Assembly: GCA_938041955.1 (NCBI GenBank)
Contig: CALISD010000001.1
Coordinates: forward strand, 58,065-122,064
DNA length: 64,000 bases
Direction: 5' to 3'
Source: an uncultured Granulosicoccaceae bacterium
GTDB taxonomy: Bacteria > Pseudomonadota > Gammaproteobacteria > Granulosicoccales > Granulosicoccaceae
Under the pieces are notes generated by a model that saw only the letters and a program-made list of their open reading frames with translations, was not told the origin of the DNA and did no database searches. The position numbers and the translations under genes are program-made. The number at the start of each line of letters is the position of its first letter. Within the stretch, counting starts at the first letter, position 1. Positions 57,747-64,000 of the stretch are shown here, one piece after another.

Positions 57747-58181
57747 ATGGCTCGAACGAAGAAAAAAGCAGCGGCTAAGAAAGCCGGTCGTCCAGCAGGT
57801 AAAAAGAAAGCAACTTCTAAAAAGAAGTCGTCTTCTAAGAAAAAGGCTTCTAAGAAAAAGAAGTCCAAAAAGAAAGTAAGTAAGAAGAAAGCTTCTAAGA
57901 AGAAAGCATCTAAGAAGAAGGCTTCTAAGAAGAAAGCAAGTAAGAAAAAGCGTTCTAAAAAGAAAGCTTCGAAGAAGAAGGCTTCCAAAAAGAAGCGTTC
58001 TAAGAAAAAGGCCTCTAAGAAGAAAGCTTCCAAAAAGAAGCGTTCTAAAAAGAAAGCCTCTAAAAAGAAAGCTTCCAAAAAGAAGCGCTCTAAGAAAAAA
58101 GCTTCCAAAAAAAAGGCTTCTAAAAAGAAGGCTTCCAAGAAGAAGCGTTCGAAGAAGAAGTCTTCACGGAAGAAGAAGTAG
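57747..58181 (+). CDS. Lysine-rich histone H1-like protein with SKKK pentad repeats
   Basis: A 144-residue protein made almost wholly of Lys, Ser and Ala. The first 25 residues (ARTKKKAAAKKAGRPAGKKK) include a GRP motif like an AT-hook core. From about residue 27 it is built of about 22 pentads of the form x-S-K-K-K, where x is mostly Ala and periodically Arg; ASKKK-ASKKK-RSKKK forms a 15-residue higher-order unit repeated about four times. It resembles bacterial H1-like proteins (AlgP, HctB-like, Bordetella BpH1) and is expected to bind DNA or RNA. Promoter and ribosome site look strong. The matching open frame on the minus strand is an artefact of the repeats. Confidence 0.85.
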   Translation: MARTKKKAAAKKAGRPAGKKKATSKKKSSSKKKASKKKKSKKKVSKKKASKKKASKKKASKKKASKKKRSKKKASKKKASKKKRSKKKASKKKASKKKRSKKKASKKKASKKKRSKKKASKKKASKKKASKKKRSKKKSSRKKK

Positions 58182-58294
58182 TAGCTGATTTTTCGATAAG
58201 CCTTTGTTAATCATGGGCTTAGCGTCTTTCGCACCGTAAGTGCAGTGACCAGTTCCACTGCGGCGATGACGTCAATCAGTCGCTATTCATGATG

Positions 58295-58320
58295 ACAAAG
58301 GTGGCTTAGGCCGCCTTTGT
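58295..58320. terminator. Hairpin between the lysine-rich gene and moeA copy 2
   Basis: ACAAAGGTGGC (58295-58305) pairs with GCCGCCTTTGT (58310-58320), 11 bp with one G-U pair and a 4-base loop (TTAG). It lies between convergent genes. There is no T-run on the plus strand. Nothing else was recognised in the 254-base gap 58182-58435. Confidence 0.6.
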
Positions 58321-58435
58321 CGTGTCTGAGTTATTAAAAACGATAAGCAAGAATAAGCGAAGCGGGTACGTTACTTAACGTAACAGCATGTGGAAAACTC
58401 TCAGGCTTGTACCTGATACTAGAGTCACTTCTTTT

Positions 58436-59698
58436 TTAAAGCGCAGAGTATGAGTCGAAGAGCACTATCGATACATGTGTGCCTTGTTTTGCGCCTGATG
58501 CATGTTGTTCAAGGCAAATAAAGCAGTTGGCCTGGCTCATGGAGCTCAGAACGTGAGAATCCTGAAGTCCGGTAGTTGATACGGTTAATTCACCGCTTTC
58601 TTCTACTTTGGCGTTTCCACGTTGGAATTCGAAGCGACCAGGTTCTTTTTTCAGTTCAGTGAGGCATTTTGCCTGCAATACCATCGGTGGTTTGTAGGTT
58701 GCACCCGACATTGCATGAATGGCCGGTATAACAAATTGAAGGCATGTGACCATGCTTGAAACTGGATTTCCGGGTAATCCAAAGTAAAATGCACCGTTGG
58801 TAAGCTTGCCAGACACCAGGGGTTTGCCCGGTTTCATGGCTACTTTCCAAAACAGTAACTCTCCATTGTTCTCTAGTACTTGTTTGACGTAATCGGCCTC
58901 ACCGACTGACACACCGCCACTTGAGAGCAGAAAGTCATAGTCTGTGCCTGATTTCATTAACCGCTGAAGGTCTTCGGGATCATCTCTACAAATTCCAAGG
59001 TCTATCGAATCTATCCCCGCAGTTTTAAGCATTGACTGAATGGTTGTACGGTTACTATCAAAAATTTGACCGGTTTGAAGTGTATTTGGAGGAGTGCAAA
59101 GCTCGTCTCCAGTGGAAAACACACCAACGCGCGGTTTGGCAAAGACTTCAGTTTGTTCCATGCCTTGAGCCGCAAGTAATCCTGCATCGGCAGAAGTCAG
59201 CTGTGAATTTGAAGCGATCAACAGCTGTTCAACGTTTATGTCGTCACCGACATTTCGAATATATTGATTTTCCTGCACTGTTGCAGAGGTTGTGAATACG
59301 TCTGCATTTCTTTCAACAAGCTCCTGAATCACGATAGCGCTGGCGTTGTCCGGTACAGATGCGCCGGTAGTCACTCTTACTGCTTCGCCCTCAGCAAGAT
59401 TTTTAGTAAATGGATGCCCGGCCAGAGATGATCCTATGATGTTGAACGTTCTGTTGTTGTCTGCGTCTTGATGGCGAATAGCGTATCCGTCCATCGCAGA
59501 GTTTCTGAAAGCTGGTATATCGTGAATTGCATGAATATCGGAAACGGATACCCGACCGACTGCGTTCAGCAGTGTGACCATCTCGGTTTTGGTGGTTTGA
59601 GGTATAAGATTCAGAATCGCATCGCGTGCTTCATCTATCGTTAGTGCGGGTCGATTATCAGTCGTTTGGTTATTGTCTGGTTTATTTCTGTCAGGCAT
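58436..59698 (-). CDS. moeA: Molybdopterin molybdenumtransferase MoeA (copy 2)
   Basis: A second full MoeA of 420 residues from the ATG at 59698 (MPDRNKPDN); an in-frame start at 59779 would overlap the divergent xerD. Motifs are all kept: IPAFRNSAMDGYAIRHQD, RVTTGASVPDNASAIVIQE, GVFSTGDELCTPP, IFDSNRTTIQSML, LSSGGVSVGEADYVKQVL and FGLPGNPVSSMVTCLQF. It differs clearly from copy 1 in the linking regions, so it is an old paralogue and not a recent duplication. It may serve a different metal (Mo versus W) or be redundant; the sequence does not decide this. No other mo-gene is adjacent. Confidence 0.93.
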   Translation of the reverse strand: MPDRNKPDNNQTTDNRPALTIDEARDAILNLIPQTTKTEMVTLLNAVGRVSVSDIHAIHDIPAFRNSAMDGYAIRHQDADNNRTFNIIGSSLAGHPFTKNLAEGEAVRVTTGASVPDNASAIVIQELVERNADVFTTSATVQENQYIRNVGDDINVEQLLIASNSQLTSADAGLLAAQGMEQTEVFAKPRVGVFSTGDELCTPPNTLQTGQIFDSNRTTIQSMLKTAGIDSIDLGICRDDPEDLQRLMKSGTDYDFLLSSGGVSVGEADYVKQVLENNGELLFWKVAMKPGKPLVSGKLTNGAFYFGLPGNPVSSMVTCLQFVIPAIHAMSGATYKPPMVLQAKCLTELKKEPGRFEFQRGNAKVEESGELTVSTTGLQDSHVLSSMSQANCFICLEQHASGAKQGTHVSIVLFDSYSAL

Positions 59699-59793
59699 TG
59701 CCGCATCACAAGGGATTGAATAGAGAGTGATTAAAACATTGTGTGAAAGCCATGCAATGGTATTGCAGCGGCTTATCAACGATTATACGCCTG

Positions 59794-60747
59794 ATGGCTA
59801 CTACTCAGAGTGACAATTCGACTTCTTCAAACCGGCAACTGGACCCGCTGGTGAAGCGCAATCGCGAGCTAATGGAGCGTTTTCGTCATTATCTTTGGCT
59901 CGAACGTGGGTTAAGTGATAACACAATTGATTCCTACTCAAGTGATATCAAATTGTTTGGCAATTGGCTGACTGATAGCCAAACCACGTTAGATGACGTG
60001 GGGGCTGAGCATGTTCTGGGGTATTTGGCAAAACGTGTTCAGGATGGGGCCAGCACCAGAACGACCGCGCGGTTTTTATCCAGCCTGAAAAGATTCTATA
60101 ACTTGCTTTCACGTGAAGGCATTATTCAAACTGATCCAACTGCCCTTGTTGAAGCGCCAAAGGCCGGTAGACCATTGCCGATGTCTCTAAGTGAGGCGCA
60201 GGTTGAAAAATTGTTGCAAGCACCGGATATAGAAACTCCGGAAGGTATTCGTGACAAGGCAATGCTCGAACTTACCTATTCAAGTGGTTTACGAGTCAGT
60301 GAACTCATTTCATTAACGCTGGCACAACTCAACCGTGCAGCCGGTGTATTAAAGGTGAATGGTAAAGGTAACAAAGAGCGTTTGCTCCCGGTGGGTGATA
60401 TCGCGCGGGAGTTTCTGGAGCAGTATTTGCATTGGGGGCGAGATGACTTGTTAAAGCGACAAATTGGTTGTGATCAAGTATTTGTTACCCGGCGCGGCAG
60501 TGGACTTACCCGTCAGGCGTTCTGGTATCGCGTGAAAAAATATGCAGAAATCGCAGGCATTAAGCAGGAGCTATCGCCACACACGTTAAGGCATGCTTTT
60601 GCTACTCACTTAGTGAACAACGAAGCAGATTTGAGGGTGGTGCAATTGCTGCTTGGACACAGCAGTATCTCCACGACACAAATTTACACGCACGTAGCCG
60701 CCGAACGTTTAAAAGAGTTACATAGCGAGCATCACCCCAGAGGGTAG
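59794..60747 (+). CDS. xerD: Site-specific tyrosine recombinase XerD
   Basis: With XerC, XerD resolves chromosome dimers at dif during division. From the ATG at 59794 it has 317 residues; a GTG at 59743 would add 17. The N-terminal SAM-like domain begins ERFRHYLWLERGLSDNTIDSY. Catalytic residues are Arg in SSGLRVSELI, Lys in NGKGNKERLLPV, His-Arg in SPHTLRHAFATHL, His in LLGHSSISTTQIYTHV, and Tyr in IYTHVA. The ending (ERLKELHSEHHPRG) matches XerD rather than XerC. It is followed by dsbC, as in E. coli. Confidence 0.95.
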   Translation: MATTQSDNSTSSNRQLDPLVKRNRELMERFRHYLWLERGLSDNTIDSYSSDIKLFGNWLTDSQTTLDDVGAEHVLGYLAKRVQDGASTRTTARFLSSLKRFYNLLSREGIIQTDPTALVEAPKAGRPLPMSLSEAQVEKLLQAPDIETPEGIRDKAMLELTYSSGLRVSELISLTLAQLNRAAGVLKVNGKGNKERLLPVGDIAREFLEQYLHWGRDDLLKRQIGCDQVFVTRRGSGLTRQAFWYRVKKYAEIAGIKQELSPHTLRHAFATHLVNNEADLRVVQLLLGHSSISTTQIYTHVAAERLKELHSEHHPRG

Positions 60748-60908
60748 AATTACACGCTAGAATAGACGCTGAACAACTTTGCCTGAGTGCTAAACTTGGG
60801 TAATTGACTGCGAACTCTAAGCGCGTATTCTGGTCAATACAGGCAGCTATTCGATCAATACGTTAGTGTGACTTGACAATTTTTGTCCGCTCGAAATCAG
60901 GAAGAATA

Positions 60909-61682
60909 ATGAAACTATACCCAATCTGCGGATTGCTACTTATTTTGGCCGGTGGATTTGCCAACGCACAAGAGCAAGCAAAGCCGAACGATGCAGCAGC
61001 GGCTCAAACAGCTGAACAACAATTGCGTGAGAGCATGGCCCGATTGGCACCCGATATGGAGATCACTGCGATCTCGGAATCAGTGATGCCAGGCGTTTAT
61101 GAATTGATCAGTGGGGCACAGGTGTTTTACCTGACGCCAGACGGTCGTTACATGGTTGAGGGCAGCATTATTGATTTGGAAAACCGGGTGGACATCAGCG
61201 AGCAGCGCCGTGGTGCTTTGCAGATGAATCTGATCAATGAAATTCCCGAAGATCAGATGGTGGTGTTCAACAACGAAACGGGTGATGCCGAGCGTTCAAT
61301 CACGGTATTCACCGATTCAGATTGTGGCTACTGCCAAAAGCTGCATGCAGAAATAGGGAATATAACGGATGCGAATATTCGCGTTCGCTATCTGTTGTTT
61401 CCCCGTGCTGGAATAGATTCGGCTTCATCACGTGAACTTGAAAGCGTTTGGTGTGCAGCAGACCAGCAAGAGGCGATGACTATCGCTAAAAACCGTGGTG
61501 AAGTGCCACCAGCTACGTGTGAGAATCCGATTCAGAGTCATGTTGATCTTGCAAGACAAGTCGGTTTAAGAGGAACACCTCTAATCTATCTGGATAACGG
61601 TACGAAAATTCCCGGTTATCAGCCCGCCGCAGAATTGATAAAAATGATTGAAGGAAGCGAGCCATTGGTACTTGCTAAGTAG
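60909..61682 (+). CDS. dsbC: Thiol:disulfide interchange protein DsbC
   Basis: Periplasmic disulfide isomerase that corrects wrong disulfides and is kept reduced by DsbD. From the ATG at 60909 (with AGGAAG just before) it has 257 residues and a signal peptide MKLYPICGLLLILAGGFANA. The N-terminal dimerisation domain (ISESVMPGVYELISGAQVFYL) is followed by a thioredoxin domain with the CGYC site in FTDSDCGYCQKLHAEI near residue 140, and cis-Pro in RGTPLIYLDNG near residue 230. A second cysteine pair is present (SVWCAADQQE, ATCENPIQ). A start at 60873 would spoil the signal peptide. Confidence 0.95.
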   Translation: MKLYPICGLLLILAGGFANAQEQAKPNDAAAAQTAEQQLRESMARLAPDMEITAISESVMPGVYELISGAQVFYLTPDGRYMVEGSIIDLENRVDISEQRRGALQMNLINEIPEDQMVVFNNETGDAERSITVFTDSDCGYCQKLHAEIGNITDANIRVRYLLFPRAGIDSASSRELESVWCAADQQEAMTIAKNRGEVPPATCENPIQSHVDLARQVGLRGTPLIYLDNGTKIPGYQPAAELIKMIEGSEPLVLAK

Positions 61683-61750
61683 AACTGCAGGCAATTAGCT
61701 CTTAGCAAATGCAGTCAGGTAAAGGAGCCTGGCTGCAAGTAAATTAGCAA

Positions 61751-61966
61751 CTAAGCCGGAAGATCCGGCAGTACATTGCTGCGCAACCTTACTATTGCAT
61801 CCTTCAATTCAAGCTTCCGGCGCTTCAGTCGGCTCAGCACCATCTGATCGGTTCCAGAGGCCAGTGCAAACTCCGTGACTTGCTGATCCAGTGAGGCATG
61901 CTCATTTTCGAGCCGGCTTAGCATTTGTCTTTGATCCAGACGATCCAGCTCATCAATATTGCTCAT
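61751..61966 (-). CDS. DUF465 (YdcH-like) small protein
   Basis: A 71-residue helical protein of unknown role. I use the ATG at 61966 (MSNIDELDRLDQRQML); a longer frame to 62002 adds a basic tail without support. The LENEHASLDQQVTEFA and LKRRKLELKDAIVRLRS parts match the DUF465 helical hairpin (HxxLDxxI... LKKxKLxLKDxI). Found widely in proteobacteria; function not established. It lies convergent to dsbC. Confidence 0.85.
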   Translation of the reverse strand: MSNIDELDRLDQRQMLSRLENEHASLDQQVTEFALASGTDQMVLSRLKRRKLELKDAIVRLRSNVLPDLPA

Positions 61967-62099
61967 AGATCGCTCTTTGCAGTTGTCCGGGCGACGTTTC
62001 AATCTGTACCAATTTATTTTTTTCTCTGACTGGTTGCGATTGTGGTCGTCTTAGGTAGGATGTGACTGCCATGAATATTCCCTGCAATCCGCGAGTTAC

Positions 62100-63146
62100 G
62101 TGAATAATAACCCAGTCCCTGCCAGCTGTCGCGACCTACTTCCCAAAGCAGTTCTTAAACGAGAACCTACCGATTTTCAGGTGGTCGAAAACCTGGGCTT
62201 CGAGCCTGACGGAGAGGGTGAGCATCTTTGGCTGGAGATCAAAAAATCAGGTCTGAACACCCGAGATGTACTGGAAGCACTTGCGCGCTCTTTTAAAGTG
62301 CATGAAAAGAACGTTGGTTATTCGGGGTTAAAGGATAAGCATGCTGTTACCACTCAATGGGTCAGTATTCCGTATCCGATAGCAGAAGAACCCCCTTCTG
62401 CAGCTGACGTAATTCCAGATCTTGCAGGTGTTGAGATATTACAGCTTATCCGGAGTCTGAAAAAATTGCGTCGTGGAGCCCACCGAAGCAATAAGTTTGT
62501 TATCAAGCTGCATGAAATTGATGGTGATCACGGAGGCATAGAAAAACGTCTTGAGACCATCTTATCGACTGGATTTCCGAACTATTTTGGAACGCAACGA
62601 TTTGGGATCGACGGGCGCAATATTGATAACGCCCGCAGCATGTTTACAGTAAAAAGAAAACTCACTCGCTTTAAACGATCCATGTATTTATCAGCAGCGC
62701 GTTCGTGGTTGTTTAATCAGGTACTTTCCAAACGTATTGAACAGGGTGACTGGTTAAAAGTGTTACCCGGTGAAGTATGTATGCTTGACGGTTCCAATAG
62801 CGTATTTCATTGCGAGGTACCTGATGTTGACTCACAGCGTCGTCTTGATGAGAAAGATATACACACCACAGGCCCGTTGCATGGCAGTGGTGAGAGCATG
62901 GCTACCGATGTGGTTCGAGCACTTGAAATGAGCTGCATTGAACAGGAAGAGGTTTTGGCAAACGGTCTTGTGAATGCAGGTTTAAAAACAGAGCGCCGTG
63001 CGCTTCGAGCGGTAGCCCATGATTTGAAGTGGCAGTGGCTTGATAGCCAAGCGCTCGAACTGTCTTTTAGTTTACAACGTGGTGTGTACGCGACTTCGCT
63101 GCTAAGTGAGATAGTGGAGTTAAAACAAGCGGAGTTTAGCTCTTGA
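62100..63146 (+). CDS. truD: tRNA pseudouridine synthase D
   Basis: Makes pseudouridine 13 in tRNA-Glu. 348 residues with a GTG start at 62100. The family motifs are present: ILKREPTDFQVVE-type opening (VLKREPTDFQVVENLGF), KSGLNTRDVLEALA, GYSGLKDKHAVTTQWVSI with the catalytic Asp near residue 80, and FPNYFGTQRFGIDGRNIDNA near residue 160. RALRAVAHDLKW near the end is also typical. Its stop overlaps the djlA TTG start. The common partners surE, ispF and pcm are not seen. Confidence 0.95.
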   Translation: MNNNPVPASCRDLLPKAVLKREPTDFQVVENLGFEPDGEGEHLWLEIKKSGLNTRDVLEALARSFKVHEKNVGYSGLKDKHAVTTQWVSIPYPIAEEPPSAADVIPDLAGVEILQLIRSLKKLRRGAHRSNKFVIKLHEIDGDHGGIEKRLETILSTGFPNYFGTQRFGIDGRNIDNARSMFTVKRKLTRFKRSMYLSAARSWLFNQVLSKRIEQGDWLKVLPGEVCMLDGSNSVFHCEVPDVDSQRRLDEKDIHTTGPLHGSGESMATDVVRALEMSCIEQEEVLANGLVNAGLKTERRALRAVAHDLKWQWLDSQALELSFSLQRGVYATSLLSEIVELKQAEFSS

Positions 63147-63976
63147 GCTGGTGGGGTAAGTTACTAGGTGGTGGTTTCGGATTCCTGGTTGGCGGGCCGA
63201 TAGGTGCGTTGATTGGTGCAGCACTGGGGCATAACTTTGATTCGGGCCTTGAGCGGCTACAGCACGAAGATGATCTGGCGTCTAAAGAAGACATGCAGCC
63301 TGGTGCACAGGAACGTGTTCAAGCGGCGTTTTTCACCGCCACCTTTGCCACTATGGGGCATATCGCCAAAGCTGATGGCAAAGTCACTCGTGATGAAGTT
63401 CAGGTGGCAGAAAATATTATGGCGCAGATGCAACTCAATGCAGAGCAACGTCGTGTCGCGATAGATCTTTTTCAGCAGGGAAAAGATCCGAATTACGATG
63501 TCAGGGCAGTGGTAGAACAGTTCCGTATTGAGTGCCGAAGGCGCACGAACTTAATGCGAATGTTTGTCGAAATACAATTACATGCGGTCTATGCCGATGG
63601 CGAGCTACATCCAGCAGAAGAGAAAATTCTCGAACAGCTGTGTGAGTACTTAAAGTTTCCGAAATTCATGTTGCGCCAGATGGAAATTCTGGTCAAAGCG
63701 GGTAGGGCACCCGGTGGCCAGCGTAATCAATCATCCGGTCGTGCCACTGCGCGTAGTAGTGATATGAATGTGAGTGATGCCTATACGTTGCTAGCGGTAG
63801 ATAAATCTGCAGACAAGACCGCAGTCAAAAGGGCATATCGAAAACTGATGAGCCAGCATCATCCGGATAAGCTGGTAGCGAAAGGATTACCACCTGAAAT
63901 GATTAAGCTCGCCACTGAAAAAACTCAGCATATAAGAGCGGCTTATGATTTGATCAAAGAGGCGCGCGGTTGGTAG
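63143..63976 (+). CDS. djlA: Co-chaperone DjlA (membrane-anchored DnaJ-like)
   Basis: Membrane-bound J-protein that stimulates DnaK at the inner membrane. 277 residues with a TTG start (63143) overlapping the truD stop, so the two are coupled. Residues 2-30 are a glycine-rich membrane anchor (WWGKLLGGGFGFLVGGPIG). A TerB-like helical domain follows (AKADGKVTRDEVQVAENIM and HAVYADGELHPAEEKIL). The C-terminal J-domain has the HPD triad in RAYRKLMSQHHPDKLVAKG near residue 245. The order matches E. coli DjlA. The last 24 bases of the window are non-coding. Confidence 0.95.
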   Translation: MSWWGKLLGGGFGFLVGGPIGALIGAALGHNFDSGLERLQHEDDLASKEDMQPGAQERVQAAFFTATFATMGHIAKADGKVTRDEVQVAENIMAQMQLNAEQRRVAIDLFQQGKDPNYDVRAVVEQFRIECRRRTNLMRMFVEIQLHAVYADGELHPAEEKILEQLCEYLKFPKFMLRQMEILVKAGRAPGGQRNQSSGRATARSSDMNVSDAYTLLAVDKSADKTAVKRAYRKLMSQHHPDKLVAKGLPPEMIKLATEKTQHIRAAYDLIKEARGW

Positions 63977-64000
63977 GTCTCACGAAATCCGACGCGTGAG

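Noticed and set aside
57734..58138. Minus-strand open frame coding LEAFF/FLERFF repeats opposite the lysine-rich gene
   Set aside because: It is the reverse reading of the AAG/TCT-type repeats, has no ribosome site, and the plus-strand gene has a strong promoter and AGGAG site.
59794..60747. Phage or integron integrase
   Set aside because: The tyrosine recombinase matches XerD to its last residues and sits in the normal xerD-dsbC order, with no attachment repeats or cargo.

Overview
The window looks like a chromosomal segment from a gammaproteobacterium, probably marine or otherwise environmental. The reasons are a set of genes and gene orders typical of that class: pepA-holC-valS divergent from lptF-lptG, xerD followed by dsbC, truD overlapping djlA, fused rlmKL, sohB, tamA-tamB, a DUF2058 protein, bpt, sbcB and a VpsR-like regulator. 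A few genes are more familiar from alphaproteobacteria: cobS-cobT, an IalB-like protein, COX15-type heme A synthase and phaR. I cannot name a genus. No rRNA, tRNA, CRISPR array, transposase or prophage gene was seen; the genes appear intact and chromosomal.

Layout. Positions 1-2400 hold the end of an ABC importer (two permeases and an NMT1/THI5-like binding protein) closed by a strong terminator. At 2461-5365 are cobS and cobT, the AAA+ and VWA subunits of cobaltochelatase, followed by an IalB-like secreted protein. At 6093-12885 is a glycogen cluster: glgB-glgA on the minus strand, divergent from glgC-malQ. Then come rlmKL, sohB, a VpsR-like regulator, and an acyl-CoA synthetase divergent from a CaiB/BaiF CoA-transferase. 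At 21575-26823 is tamA-tamB. At 26975-31685 a thioredoxin-like protein, a heme A synthase and two unrecognised membrane/TPR proteins sit together. Next are lon, pta, ampD, phaR, a class III nucleotide cyclase, bpt, sbcB, a DUF2058 gene, dsbB, a HisN-like phosphatase, an esterase and gshA.

At 45488-47608 is a molybdenum cofactor group, mobA-moeA, followed by a YkgJ-type cysteine-cluster gene that seems to begin at a non-AUG codon. A dual-receiver protein with a degenerate GGDEF domain follows (47907-49481), then valS-holC-pepA, lptF-lptG, an RDD protein, a very lysine-rich histone-like protein built on SKKK repeats, a second moeA, xerD, dsbC, a DUF465 protein, truD and djlA.

Working together: glgC makes ADP-glucose, glgA and glgB build glycogen and malQ reshapes glucans. 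LptFG (LPS export) and TamAB (outer-membrane protein and envelope assembly) serve the envelope. DsbB, DsbC and the TlpA-like protein handle periplasmic thiols. MobA and the two MoeA proteins finish molybdenum cofactor.

The least explained items are: a ~140-bp intergenic repeat present in two inverted copies 14 kb apart (21441-21575 and 35428-35570); the pseudo-receiver/pseudo-GGDEF protein with tandem hairpins in its leader; the VpsR-like regulator that lacks the GAFTGA loop; the probable AUU-type start of the YkgJ gene; and the two unknown TPR proteins flanking heme A synthase.
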